Shown in pieces: positions 7,993 through 16,977 of a stretch of 64,000 nucleotides of DNA. Each line of letters opens with the position of its first letter. Position 1 is the first letter of the stretch. The stretch spans positions 1 through 64,000 of the forward strand of contig DASXJR010000020.1 of the NCBI GenBank assembly GCA_036497285.1. The letters are read 5' to 3'. The notes under the pieces are model-generated. The model saw only the letters and a program-made list of their open reading frames with translations. It did not search any database and had not been told where the DNA came from. This DNA comes from RYN-133 sp036497285. GTDB taxonomy: Bacteria > Actinomycetota > Actinomycetes > Mycobacteriales > Jatrophihabitantaceae. The position numbers were made by a program, and so were the translations under genes.

Positions 7993-8318
7993 ACGACGAT
8001 CACAGCGCGACCGCCAACACGATCAGCGACCCGAGTGGGGTGTACTCACAGACCGCCATCGCCGGCGTAAGTGGATGAGCCGCCCAGCACAGAATCGTGC
8101 CTAGTGTCCGATTTTGTAGGCATCCGGACAACCGACAGGCGGACACTGTTCGGCGCGCAGGTGAACGCCGTGCGGCGACTTCACGGCAGGTATGCGTTCG
8201 GTATTGATCTGCGGTGATCGGTGGGAGATCGTTCCGGCCGCGGGGGATCGCGGTGATCGCCCGCGGGCCGCCCCGGGCGTCGTGGCGGGTCAACTCAGTG
8301 CACCAAAGGAGCACCTGC

Positions 8319-9419
8319 GTGAGCAAGATCCAGAAGATGCTCGCCGTGAGCGGTGTCGTAGCGGCCACCACTCTCGGCGTTGCGAGCGCGACGGCCGTCG
8401 CCGACCCGCCCCATGGAGTTAGGCCCGGCCACATCTCGATCGTCGGTACCGGTTCGGACACCACTCAGCTCGTGGTGGACGCATTCTCGACCGCCTACAA
8501 CAAGACCAATCCGGCGATCAAGATGTACAGCTTCGACGCTGTCGGAACTGCGACGATCACCGAGAAGACTGGTTGCACCCCGCGGACCCGCCCCAACGGT
8601 TCGAGCGCCGGCATCGCCGAGCTCGAGGCGAACCTGCGTCCAGCCGGCGACACGTCCGACCACTGCGTCGACTTCGCGCGTTCCTCGCGCGCCCGCACCG
8701 CCGGCACGGATCCGTCCAGCATTCTGTTCATCCCGTTCGCGATCGACGCTGTCACCTGGAGCGCCGACACGTTCAGTGGCTCGACGCATGCCACCGCGAA
8801 CCTGAGCACGGTGCAGCTCAACGCGATCTACAGCTGCGACGCAAGCATCCTCAACTCGCACCTGTCCGGCCCGGTGACCTGGAAGGAGGTCGGCGGCACC
8901 AGCACGCACGCCGTCATCCCGGTCATCCCGCAGTCGAGCTCGGGCACGCGCAAGTTCTTCCTTACCGAGATCGGTGTAGCCACACCCGGCAGCTGCGTGA
9001 AGGGCCTGGACGACTCGGTCGAGGAGAACGAGGGCACCAACGCGATCTTCAAGAACTCGACGACCGCGCCGGACATCATCTTCCCGTATTCGGTCGCGGT
9101 GTATCTGGCACAGTCCCAGGGCGGCCACGGCACAGGCACCCAGGGCAAGCAGGTGCTGCGCAACGTCAACCACGTGGCGCCGACGACCGGCACGGCCCCG
9201 CACAAGGTGATCAACTCGACCTTCCCGTACCTGCGCGAGGTCTACAACGTTGTGCGCAACCTGTCCAACAACGGCGGCCAGACGGTCCCGAAGTTCCTGC
9301 GGCCGCTGTTCGGCAACGGCAGCCCCGGAACGGGCTGGATCTGCAAGAGCACGACGGCGAAGTCGCTGATCCAGAGCTACGGCTTCCTGCCGACCAACCG
9401 GTGCGGCTCGACCGAGTAA
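8319..9419 (+). CDS. pstS: Secreted phosphate-binding protein, PstS-like
   Basis: This 366-residue protein has a Sec signal peptide (VSKIQKMLAVSGVVAATTLG, ending near ATAVADP). It is the substrate-capturing partner of the Pst phosphate importer. The mature start ISIVGTGSDTTQLVVDAFST is the usual first strand of the type-2 periplasmic binding fold. IPQSSSGTRKFFLTEIG fits the second phosphate-binding loop, where Ser/Gly/Thr/Arg hold the anion. I choose GTG at 8319 because aagga lies eight bases upstream; a longer frame adds a tail unlike a signal peptide. There is no lipobox or anchor, unlike the other two binding proteins of the cluster. A terminator follows, so it may be expressed in excess. 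Confidence 0.8.
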   Translation: MSKIQKMLAVSGVVAATTLGVASATAVADPPHGVRPGHISIVGTGSDTTQLVVDAFSTAYNKTNPAIKMYSFDAVGTATITEKTGCTPRTRPNGSSAGIAELEANLRPAGDTSDHCVDFARSSRARTAGTDPSSILFIPFAIDAVTWSADTFSGSTHATANLSTVQLNAIYSCDASILNSHLSGPVTWKEVGGTSTHAVIPVIPQSSSGTRKFFLTEIGVATPGSCVKGLDDSVEENEGTNAIFKNSTTAPDIIFPYSVAVYLAQSQGGHGTGTQGKQVLRNVNHVAPTTGTAPHKVINSTFPYLREVYNVVRNLSNNGGQTVPKFLRPLFGNGSPGTGWICKSTTAKSLIQSYGFLPTNRCGSTE

Positions 9420-9451
9420 CCCTCGGGTCGTAACGGCAAGCGCAACGCAAT

Positions 9452-9494
9452 ACGGCCGGTCTGTCCACCTATGTCAGGTTGGCAGACCGGCCGT
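9452..9494 (+). terminator. Hairpin between pstS and the rest of the pst operon
   Basis: The arms acggccggtctg (9452-9463) and cagaccggccgt (9483-9494) are perfectly complementary, with a 19-base loop and a further GCA/TGC extension outside. There is no T tract. Its position after the first binding-protein gene suggests partial termination that would give more secreted PstS than membrane components. Confidence 0.7.
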
Positions 9495-9646
9495 TGCGTG
9501 CCGGACCGGCGTACGACACCCAATGTTCATCGTGTGGATAGCTTCCTGGCAACCATCGCAACACCTCTCGTTAGCGAGCCGTGTCAGGCTCGCGCCGACC
9601 CGCGCATTCGCGGGCTGGGCGCCAATCGATCGTCACAAGGAAATCC

Positions 9647-12139
9647 ATGAGCGTTCTGCGCCGATCCGTCTCGGCCCGGCTCGCGACGTGCATCCTGCTC
9701 GCCGTGATGTCAGCCGGTCTCGGGCCGATCTCCGCAGAAGCCGCGCCGAGGTCCACACGCGCGCCGGCGGCGGGCACCACGGTTCGCGGGACGGTATCCG
9801 GCGACCACGCCTGGGACCCGGTGCACAAGCGTCAATTCGCGGCCGTGCCCGCTGTGACCGTCGATCAGACCAAGAACCTCACCGATCAGGTCGTTCACGT
9901 TGGCTGGCGCAACTTCACGCCGAGTTCCAACGGCGCCGGATCGTTCTTCAGCGCCGGGAACACGTACTACGCGGTGACTGTGCTCGAGTGCCGGGGGACC
10001 AACCCCGCGCACCCGAAACTGTGGAAGTGGCCCGACTTCGGGCCGGATTGCTACAACTTCACGGCCGCCGACGCGAACGCCGCGCACGGCGTCGGCAACC
10101 AGGCGTACACGCTGACCGGCCGCAACGGTGATGGAGAGAGCTACTTCCACGTCGAGACCAGCGTCGAGAACGATTTCCTGCGTTGCAGTGCGACCCAGCC
10201 GTGCTCGATCGTCGTCGTGCCGAACTGGGGCGGCGTCCAGAATCCCGGCGCGCGCCCGGGCAGCACTGGCGTCGACTGTGCCGATCACAGTGGCGATGTG
10301 GGTCTCGTGTTCGGCAACTACGCGCTCGACACCAGCATCGGCGAGGCATGCAGCTGGGCAGACCGCATCGTGGTGCCGTTGTCGTTCGCGCCGACGCCGC
10401 AGAACTGCCCATTGCGAAAGTTCTCCTTCGCCGCCGAGGGCGCGCCGGTGCTGGCGCGCACCTTCCAGCAGTGGCGATCAGCGTGGTGCCTAGGCGGATC
10501 CGGTCTCAGCTTCGATTTCGACTCCGGCGTCAACGAGCAGCTCGCGCGCCAGGCATTTCTCACCGGTTCCGGTGCCCTCACATCATCGATCGACGTAGCC
10601 GTCGTGAACGAGCCGGCGACACCGGGGCTGGGCGGGCGGCAACGCAAGTTCACCTACGCGCCGATCGCCAACTCGGCCGTCGTGGTCGCGTACCACATCG
10701 ACAACGAGCGCACCGGCAAGCTGATCACCCATCTGACGTTGAATGCCCGCCTGGTCGCGAAACTGATCACCCAGTCGTATTCGCTCGCGTTCGACTGCGC
10801 GCAGACCAAGAACACGTCGAAGCAAGGGCCGACCTGCGATCCGGCGGTGCACGGAAACCCGGTCGACATCTTCGACGATCCCGAGTTCCACAAGCTCAAT
10901 CCGCAGTACCCGCGCTCGGACTTCCCGCCGGTCAGCAATCTCAATCGCGGTCAGTTCCTGCCGATCGTCGTCGCAGGCGACAGCGATCTCGTAGCGCAGT
11001 TGACCGCATGGGTGCATTCCGACCCGGCGGCCCGCAGTTTCCTCGACGGCAAACCTGACCCGTGGGGGATGCACGTCAACAGGTACTACAAACGCGCCCC
11101 GATGCCGCAGACATCGTTCCAGGTGCTCGACCCCGGTTACACCGCGCCGAAGTCCAACGGCGTCCCGGGACAGTCGACGATGCAGGTCACGTGGAACCCG
11201 ATCACCGGCCTCGACAGCGTGGCGTCCTCCCTGGTCATCGACCGGCCGAGCGGCATCGATCCCACCTTGCCTCCCTGCGGAAGCAACACCGGCGTCCCCT
11301 GCGTCTACCAGCGCTTCGGGCCGCAGGCGCCCGGACGACGGGCCCTGTTCGCGATCGTCGGGTCCGTCGACGCCGCGGCCGACAGGTTCCCCACGGCACG
11401 CCTGATCAACCACGGTGGCGGGGCGGTCGCCCCGACTGCCCCGACGATGCGCAGCGCGTTGCAGCACATGCGCACCCACCACGACGGGGTCACCCAGTCG
11501 ACCGACCTCAACACCTCGAACAAGTCCGCCTACCCGCTGACCACCGTCGACTACGCGATGGTGCCGACCTGCGGAATCACCGCCAAGAAGGCGGCGGCGA
11601 TCAGTGACTTCCTGCGCCTCGTGACGCGCTCGCAGCGCTCCGGCTTCGACCCGGGCGAACTCGCGCTCGGGAATGTCGCGTTGACGACGGCGCAGCGCGC
11701 GAAGACCATCGCCGCGGCGCACACGATCGGCTCCGCCTCGTGCCGCACTGCGCACTCGACCCAACACCCGACCAGTCGCCCGGTGCCGCCGCCGCAGACC
11801 GAACCGGCACCGATCGTCGCGCCGCCGACACCGGTATCGAACCCACAGCCGCTACCGCCCACGCCAGGCACCCACCCGCGAGGCACGCCTTCCGCCCGAC
11901 CGGCCAAGGCGACCGCCGCCAAGACCACTGCGCCGAAGGGGCCGGCGAGCCTGTCCCCGTCGCCGGCCGCGTTCGGTTACAAGCACGGCGACCGGAGCGT
12001 CGACACGGCGTGGGTGTTGCCCGTCCTTCTCGTGTTGATCCTTGCCGTGCTCGTCGGCGGACCGGCCGTCGTCGCGCTGCGTGGCAGCGATTCAGGACAG
12101 CGGGCGGTTGCGCGGGTACGCAGGCTGGTGCGGCGATGA
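9647..12139 (+). CDS. Large secreted, C-terminally anchored binding-protein-like component of the pst cluster (830 aa)
   Basis: It has a signal peptide (residues 1-37, ending SAEA-AP), a long extracellular part and a C-terminal anchor (VLPVLLVLILAVLVGGPAVV then a basic tail RVRRLVRR). About residues 250-700 look like a divergent type-2 binding-protein fold with paired Cys. This part includes YAPIANSAVVVAYHIDNERT, which fits the family's hinge and binding strand, and LNARLVAKLITQSYS. Residues 705-780 are a Pro/Thr/Ala wall-spanning linker. The start ATG at 9647 has aagga upstream. The stop overlaps the pstC start (ATGA). Ligand unknown; phosphate or an organophosphate is the contextual guess. 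The protein is more than twice the usual PstS length. Confidence 0.7.
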   Translation: MSVLRRSVSARLATCILLAVMSAGLGPISAEAAPRSTRAPAAGTTVRGTVSGDHAWDPVHKRQFAAVPAVTVDQTKNLTDQVVHVGWRNFTPSSNGAGSFFSAGNTYYAVTVLECRGTNPAHPKLWKWPDFGPDCYNFTAADANAAHGVGNQAYTLTGRNGDGESYFHVETSVENDFLRCSATQPCSIVVVPNWGGVQNPGARPGSTGVDCADHSGDVGLVFGNYALDTSIGEACSWADRIVVPLSFAPTPQNCPLRKFSFAAEGAPVLARTFQQWRSAWCLGGSGLSFDFDSGVNEQLARQAFLTGSGALTSSIDVAVVNEPATPGLGGRQRKFTYAPIANSAVVVAYHIDNERTGKLITHLTLNARLVAKLITQSYSLAFDCAQTKNTSKQGPTCDPAVHGNPVDIFDDPEFHKLNPQYPRSDFPPVSNLNRGQFLPIVVAGDSDLVAQLTAWVHSDPAARSFLDGKPDPWGMHVNRYYKRAPMPQTSFQVLDPGYTAPKSNGVPGQSTMQVTWNPITGLDSVASSLVIDRPSGIDPTLPPCGSNTGVPCVYQRFGPQAPGRRALFAIVGSVDAAADRFPTARLINHGGGAVAPTAPTMRSALQHMRTHHDGVTQSTDLNTSNKSAYPLTTVDYAMVPTCGITAKKAAAISDFLRLVTRSQRSGFDPGELALGNVALTTAQRAKTIAAAHTIGSASCRTAHSTQHPTSRPVPPPQTEPAPIVAPPTPVSNPQPLPPTPGTHPRGTPSARPAKATAAKTTAPKGPASLSPSPAAFGYKHGDRSVDTAWVLPVLLVLILAVLVGGPAVVALRGSDSGQRAVARVRRLVRR

Positions 12140-13155
12140 CGAGCCACGCCGCGTCGCCGCTCGATCCGTTCCTCGCCGCACCCGGGCCGGCGGCGGACGA
12201 AGAGGTTCGCCGCGTCCTGGACGTCCCGCGCTCGTCCTCGGACCGGGTGTTCCGCGGTGTGCTGCGCTCGGCCGGCGGCATGGTCCTCCTGATCACCGGA
12301 ATGATCGCGCTGTTCCTCGTGCTGCGCGCGGCGAGCGCCTTCCACAAGGCCGGGCTGAGCTTTTTCTCGACAAAGACGTGGATCCCGGCGGCCAACCGGT
12401 TCGGCATCGGTTCGATGCTTCCCAACGGGATCATCATCGCGGCGATCGCGCTCGTCATCGCGGTGCCGGTCGCGCTCGCGACGGCGATCTTTGTAACGGA
12501 ATATGCTCCGTACCGGTTCCGGCGACCGCTCATCGCGCTCGTCGACCTCATGGCCGCCGTGCCGAGCATCATCTACGGCCTGTGGGGTGTCTTCTTCCTG
12601 CAGCCCCGCATCATCGGCACCGTCCGATGGATGTCGGAGCACTTGTCGTTCCTCCCGCTTTTCGTCGTGCGTGGCGGTCACACCCCGAGCGCGTTCACGT
12701 CGTCGACCTTCCTCGGGGGCGTTGTCGTCTCGCTCATGGTCATCCCGGTCATCACGTCGATCTGCAGGGAGGTCTTCTCGCAGGCGCCGGTAGGCGAGCG
12801 GGAGGCTGCGTTCGCGCTCGGCGCGAGCCGGTGGGGCATGGTGCGCACCGTGGTGCTCCCGTACGGTCGCGGCGGCATGATCGGCGCGATCATGCTCGGC
12901 TTCGGGCGGGCGATGGGCGAGACGATCGCGCTTGCCCTGATCCTGTCGCCGACCTACGGGCTGGCCTGGCACATCTTCGAGAACTCCGGCAACTCCATCG
13001 CGGTCACGATCGCGCTGCGCTACCAGGAGTCCACACCCGACATGCTCTCGGCGCTCATGGCAGCCGGTCTGGTGCTATTCGTGATCACCCTGATCGTGAA
13101 CGCACTCGCGTCCGTCGTCGTGAACCGCTCGCGATCCGGATCTCAGACGGACTGA
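12136..13155 (+). CDS. pstC: Phosphate ABC transporter permease PstC
   Basis: This is one of the two transmembrane subunits of the Pst importer in the cytoplasmic membrane (339 aa). Six hydrophobic segments are visible, starting with GMVLLITGMIALFLVLRAAS (residues about 51-70). The PstC landmarks are YRFRRPLIALVDLMAAVPSI, IYGLWGVFFLQP, and the EAA loop EREAAFALGASRWGMVRTVV that contacts PstB. Late helices carry FGRAMGETIALALILSP. ATG at 12136 overlaps the preceding stop. The N-terminal 45 residues are polar and cytosolic, which is common in actinobacteria. The next gene follows after one base. Confidence 0.93.
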   Translation: MTSHAASPLDPFLAAPGPAADEEVRRVLDVPRSSSDRVFRGVLRSAGGMVLLITGMIALFLVLRAASAFHKAGLSFFSTKTWIPAANRFGIGSMLPNGIIIAAIALVIAVPVALATAIFVTEYAPYRFRRPLIALVDLMAAVPSIIYGLWGVFFLQPRIIGTVRWMSEHLSFLPLFVVRGGHTPSAFTSSTFLGGVVVSLMVIPVITSICREVFSQAPVGEREAAFALGASRWGMVRTVVLPYGRGGMIGAIMLGFGRAMGETIALALILSPTYGLAWHIFENSGNSIAVTIALRYQESTPDMLSALMAAGLVLFVITLIVNALASVVVNRSRSGSQTD

Positions 13156-13156
13156 C

Positions 13157-14398
13157 GTGCACGACATCCTTGGTACCGACGTCGACGACACCGCTGTCAC
13201 GCGCGCCGTCAGCGCCGCAGAATTCGAATCCGTGCCGAGCAAGCGCTCCGGAATCGCCGCCCGCATCCCGTTCCGGGCCGTGTCGGCAGCCGGCGTCTTC
13301 TCGGTCGTGGGATCGGCATCGGGCGCGCTCGGCCTCACCTGGGTGCTCTACGAGCGCGTGCTCCCGCTGTCGGGGGCGCTCGGCTTCTGGGTGTGCTGGT
13401 ATGGCGCCTTCTTGATCTTCTACGCCGGGGTGTGCCGAGTGCAGTGGCCGCGCCGCGTCGTTGTCGATCGAATCGTCACGGCGATCGTCGCGAGTGCTGC
13501 GTTGCTCGTTCTCGTGATCGTCCTCGACCAGATCGGCTACGTCCTGTTCCGCGGCTGGGACGCCGTGCGGCACAGCAACTTCTTCAGCCAGACGATGTCG
13601 CTGGCGGGCCCGCTCGATCCGCTCACGTCCGGCGGCCTGTTGCACGCCCTGGTCGGTTCGCTCGAACAGATGGCGATCGCGACGTTCATCGCCGTCCCGC
13701 TCGGCGTCTTCGCGGCATTGTTCCTCGTCGAGGTCGGGGGCGCGTTCGCTCGGCCGGTGCGCACGATCGTCGAGGCGATGACCGCGTTGCCGGAGATCAT
13801 CGCCGGTCTGTTCATCTACGCGTTCGCTGTGTTGTCGCTCGGCATCGACCAGAGCGGGTTCGCCGCTGCTCTCGCGCTGACGGTGATGATGATCCCGATC
13901 GTGACCCGCAGTGCCGAGGTGATCCTGCGGCTCGTGCCTGGCGGGTTGCGGGAGGCGTCCTACGCGCTCGGCGCGAGCCAAGTGCGGACGGTGTTCACAG
14001 TCGTACTGCCGACGGCGCGCTCGGGGATGGCGACCGCAGTCATCCTCGCGATGGCGCGCGCTGTCGGCGAGACCTCGCCGGTGCTGTTGACTGCCGGTTT
14101 CACCAGTGGCATGAACGCCGACCCGTTCTCCGGACCCCAGGTGAGCCTGCCGCTCTACATCTACAGCTACGTGCGCTTCCCGCAACAGACGATGGTGTCG
14201 CGCGCGTTCGGCGCCGGGCTCGCGTTGATGCTCATGGTGCTCGTGCTGTTCGCGATCGCGCGGCTCGTCGGTGGCAAGGCCCCCGGCGAACTCACCCGCC
14301 GCCAGCGCCGCCAGATACGGCGCGACGCCGACCGCGGCGCCGCCAAGGCGACCGACCGTGCCGACGTTCAATCGCAACCCCGGATGAGTGAGGCCTGA
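13157..14398 (+). CDS. pstA: Phosphate ABC transporter permease PstA
   Basis: This is the second transmembrane subunit, 413 aa, longer than the usual 280-300 because of an N-terminal 130-residue section with two extra membrane segments (LGLTWVLYERVLPLSGALGF; IVASAALLVLVIVLDQIGYV). The core has the PstA signatures VEAMTALPEIIAGLFIYAFA, the EAA loop REASYALGASQVRTVFTVVL, and AMARAVGETSPVLLTAGFTS. The C-terminal 40 residues are highly basic and cytosolic. GTG at 13157 comes one base after the pstC stop. The tga stop overlaps the ATG of the next binding-protein gene, so the genes are translationally coupled. Confidence 0.92.
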   Translation: MHDILGTDVDDTAVTRAVSAAEFESVPSKRSGIAARIPFRAVSAAGVFSVVGSASGALGLTWVLYERVLPLSGALGFWVCWYGAFLIFYAGVCRVQWPRRVVVDRIVTAIVASAALLVLVIVLDQIGYVLFRGWDAVRHSNFFSQTMSLAGPLDPLTSGGLLHALVGSLEQMAIATFIAVPLGVFAALFLVEVGGAFARPVRTIVEAMTALPEIIAGLFIYAFAVLSLGIDQSGFAAALALTVMMIPIVTRSAEVILRLVPGGLREASYALGASQVRTVFTVVLPTARSGMATAVILAMARAVGETSPVLLTAGFTSGMNADPFSGPQVSLPLYIYSYVRFPQQTMVSRAFGAGLALMLMVLVLFAIARLVGGKAPGELTRRQRRQIRRDADRGAAKATDRADVQSQPRMSEA

Positions 14399-16095
14399 TG
14401 ACCACCCACCCGTCTCGCCGCCGCTGGTTGGCGCTTGCGAGCGCCTTCGTCCTCGCAGGGATCGGGGTGTCCGCTGCCGCCCCCGCTGCCCAGGCCACGA
14501 GCTACGTGCCGCTTTCCGGCGACGGTTCTTCCTGGGCGCAGCCGGCCATCGACCAGTGGAGCCGTGACGTCAACCCTCGCGGCATCACGATCAACTTCAG
14601 CGGCGACGGTTCGGCTGCGGGCCGCCAGCACTACATCGTGAACCAGGCCGACTTCGCGGCGTCCGACATCGCGTTCTTGACCCAGCCCGACCCGTTCGGT
14701 GCCGGCACGGAGCAATCGTCGTACGCGTACTCGTACGTGCCGATCGTCGCGGGCGGGACGTCGTTTCTGTACAACCTGGTCGTAGGCGGCAAGCGCATCA
14801 CGAATCTGCGCCTGTCGGGCGAGACACTGGCGAAGATCTTCACCGGCAAGATCACCGACTGGAGCGATCCGGCGATCGCCCACGACTACGGGATGGCGCT
14901 GCCCAGCCAGCACATCACCGTGATCACCCGCTCGGACGGGTCGGGTGCGAGCTACATGTTCACGCGCTGGATGTGGCGTGAGTATCCGTCGCTGTGGACG
15001 CCGTTCTGCCAGGCGCAGGGCGGTGGCGCGGGGTGCGGCCCGACAGAGTTCTATCCGGGCTTCTCGGGCTCGGTGCAGCGCAATGGCTCGGACCAGGTCG
15101 CGAGCTACATCTCCTCGCCGAGCTTCGGTGAGGGCTCGATCGGCTACGACGAATATGCCTACGCGCTCAACAACAACATCCCGGTCGTGAAGGTCCTCAA
15201 CAAGGCGGGCTACTACTCGCTGCCGACCCCATCGAACGTCGCGATCGCGTTGCAGAGGGCGGTGATCGACGAGAACCCGGCCAGCCCGACGTTCCTGATG
15301 CAGAACCTCGACGGCGTCTACGTCAACCCGGATCCGCGCACCTATCCGCTGTCGAGCTACAGCTACCTGATCATTCCGCGCGACCACCGGATCATCAACG
15401 GCAACAACGCCGGTCCACCGCCTCGCTTCGACACGTCCAAAGGCGCAACGTTGTCGACCTGGCTGAACTACGTGCTGTGCGGCGCGCAGCAGAAGTCAGG
15501 TGCGCTGGGCTATTCGCCGTTGCCGAAGAACCTCGTGGTGGGCGGGTTCAAGCAGGTCGCCCAGGTGCCCGGCCACGTAGCAACGCCGGATCTGAAACAG
15601 CTCAATGGCTGCAACAACCCGACCTACTCCAACGGAGTCAATCACCTGATCGTCGACGCGCCGCAGCCCAACCCGTGCGACAAGCTCGGGCAGCCACTGA
15701 CCTGCGGCACGGCCGCGCCGCCGGCTGCGCCCGGGCCGTCCCGTGGTTCGCAGACGTCGGCCGTCAATGCGCCCAGCGCGCCGGCACACGGGGCGACCCA
15801 GGCGCCGACGAACGCGAACGGCAAGCCCGTCCGTCAAGCGTCCAGCGCTCCGGTCGGTTCGGCCATCACGCCGAGTGCGTCCACGTCGACCGATCCCGAG
15901 ACCGGCCAGCTGGTGGGCACCACCCAGGGCGGCGCCACGGACGGGGCGCTCCCCGCTGCCGTACCGGTGGCATTGCAAACCCCGTCGAACGGCTGGGTGT
16001 TGCCGACGCTGACAGCCCTCGACATCATCGCAGCGATCGCGTTGCCAGGGATCGTGCTGGCGTGGGTGCGAAGACGGCGAGCCTCGAATGAGTAA
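14398..16095 (+). CDS. Membrane-anchored phosphate-binding protein PstS
   Basis: A 565-residue second PstS. It has a signal peptide ending AAQATS (about residue 35), then PLSGDGSSWAQPAIDQWSRD, the classic PstS first binding loop. FSGDGSAAGRQHYI, DFAASDIAFL, and ITRSDGSGASYMFTRWMW complete the phosphate site (Ser, Asp, Arg). NLRLSGETLAKIFTGKITDW is the diagnostic PstS motif. Residues about 430-530 are a Pro/Ser/Thr linker, and the tail GWVLPTLTALDIIAAIALPG continues into a membrane helix ending RRRRASNE. Tethering keeps the binding protein next to the permease, a solution for a cell without an outer membrane. It overlaps the sortase-like gene by eight bases. Confidence 0.9.
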   Translation: MTTHPSRRRWLALASAFVLAGIGVSAAAPAAQATSYVPLSGDGSSWAQPAIDQWSRDVNPRGITINFSGDGSAAGRQHYIVNQADFAASDIAFLTQPDPFGAGTEQSSYAYSYVPIVAGGTSFLYNLVVGGKRITNLRLSGETLAKIFTGKITDWSDPAIAHDYGMALPSQHITVITRSDGSGASYMFTRWMWREYPSLWTPFCQAQGGGAGCGPTEFYPGFSGSVQRNGSDQVASYISSPSFGEGSIGYDEYAYALNNNIPVVKVLNKAGYYSLPTPSNVAIALQRAVIDENPASPTFLMQNLDGVYVNPDPRTYPLSSYSYLIIPRDHRIINGNNAGPPPRFDTSKGATLSTWLNYVLCGAQQKSGALGYSPLPKNLVVGGFKQVAQVPGHVATPDLKQLNGCNNPTYSNGVNHLIVDAPQPNPCDKLGQPLTCGTAAPPAAPGPSRGSQTSAVNAPSAPAHGATQAPTNANGKPVRQASSAPVGSAITPSASTSTDPETGQLVGTTQGGATDGALPAAVPVALQTPSNGWVLPTLTALDIIAAIALPGIVLAWVRRRRASNE

Positions 16096-16954
16096 CGACA
16101 TGCTGGCCGAACCGGCGAGGAAGGAGATCGCGGCCCCGCCGGCGCATGCGAAGCGCGCGCCCGTGTGGCTCGCAGTGGCGCTGCTGGTCGCGCTGGTGCT
16201 GGGTTTCCTCGGCTATGTCTTCGGATTGTCGCGGCTGTCCGAGCAGCGCGCGCAGACCAACCTGCGCAAGACCTTCGCGCACGCCCTCGGGCAGGCCGTC
16301 GCACCGGTCGGGCCGGTCGAGCCCGGCACACCGGTTGCTGCCATCAGCATCCCGCGCCTCGGGCTCGACCAGACGATCGTCGTTGAGGGCACCTCCGCGC
16401 AGGATCTCACGCTGGGCCCCGGACATCGTCGCGATACGGTGCTGCCCGGGCAAACCGGCGTCAGCGTGATCTACGGTCGGCGGGTCAGCTTCGGTGGCCC
16501 GTTCGCGCACCTCATGCAACTACAGGTCGGCGACCAAATCACGGTGACGACCGGGCAGGGCGCGGCCCGCTACCGCGTGTCGTCGTTCGGCGACGCACAG
16601 CATCCCGCGCCGGCGAACTCGACGAACCGCCTCGTGCTCGCGACCGCCGATTCGACGGGCTGGCCGCACGAGAGCGTGAGCGTCAGCGCAGATCTGCAGA
16701 CGGCGCCGAAACCGGCCGGCCCGGCGCGACCTGCGATCCCGACAGACGAGGAGAGCATGGCGGGCGGCGCCGGCGGCAGCGCGCTGGCTGCGCTGCTCTG
16801 GTCACAGGCCCTGTTGGCCATCGCGGTCCTCATCCCGATCCTCGCAGTGCGGTGGTCGCCGATCGCAACCTACGTGTGCGCGGCACCGCTCGTGCTCGCC
16901 GTGGTGTGGAACCTCTACGAGAACGCCGCATGCGCGTTGCCCAACCTCTATTGA
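16088..16954 (+). CDS. Sortase-fold protein lacking catalytic His and Cys, membrane-embedded
   Basis: A 288-residue protein with an N-terminal membrane helix (WLAVALLVALVLGFLGYVFG, residues 27-46). About residues 80-205 fold like a class E/F sortase, and two membrane segments follow at the C-terminus. The landmarks are ISIPRLGLDQTIVVEGTS, then GQTGVSVIYGRRVSFGGPFA, then LQVGDQITVTT and RLVLATADSTGW. Active sortases have GHR and a TLxTC motif at these places; here they read G-Arg131-Arg and Ala-Thr-Ala187, and no Arg of the triad is evident. It therefore cannot be an ordinary transpeptidase. Inside the pst operon it may be a structural partner of the anchored binding proteins. It starts within the preceding gene's end. 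Confidence 0.75.
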   Translation: MSNDMLAEPARKEIAAPPAHAKRAPVWLAVALLVALVLGFLGYVFGLSRLSEQRAQTNLRKTFAHALGQAVAPVGPVEPGTPVAAISIPRLGLDQTIVVEGTSAQDLTLGPGHRRDTVLPGQTGVSVIYGRRVSFGGPFAHLMQLQVGDQITVTTGQGAARYRVSSFGDAQHPAPANSTNRLVLATADSTGWPHESVSVSADLQTAPKPAGPARPAIPTDEESMAGGAGGSALAALLWSQALLAIAVLIPILAVRWSPIATYVCAAPLVLAVVWNLYENAACALPNLY

Positions 16955-16977
16955 CCGCCGAGCGAGGAGTCAACGAA

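Larger units (their letters stand above)
7502..8318. other. Long gene-free stretch before the pst operon
   Basis: About 800 bases without a supportable gene on either strand. It holds a 13-bp inverted repeat (7645-7705) and a tRNA T-arm-like element (7969-7992). The last 200 bases must contain the promoter for the phosphate-binding protein gene, but I could not identify a convincing PhoP/PhoB box or -35/-10 pair. The AT content is slightly raised around 7900-7950. Confidence 0.4.

Noticed and set aside
7969..8050. Functional tRNA gene on the minus strand
   Set aside because: Only a T-arm and an acceptor-like strand are present. No 5' acceptor, D-arm or anticodon arm can be folded.
8101..8318. 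PhoP/PhoB box upstream of the first pstS
   Set aside because: Single sequences like gttcggcg and gtgaacg occur, but no two or more direct repeats with 11-bp spacing were found, so I could not assign a Pho operator.
11740..12135. 5' extension of the PstC frame
   Set aside because: It overlaps the anchored binding protein. PstC begins at the ATG at 12136 with the normal ATGA overlap.
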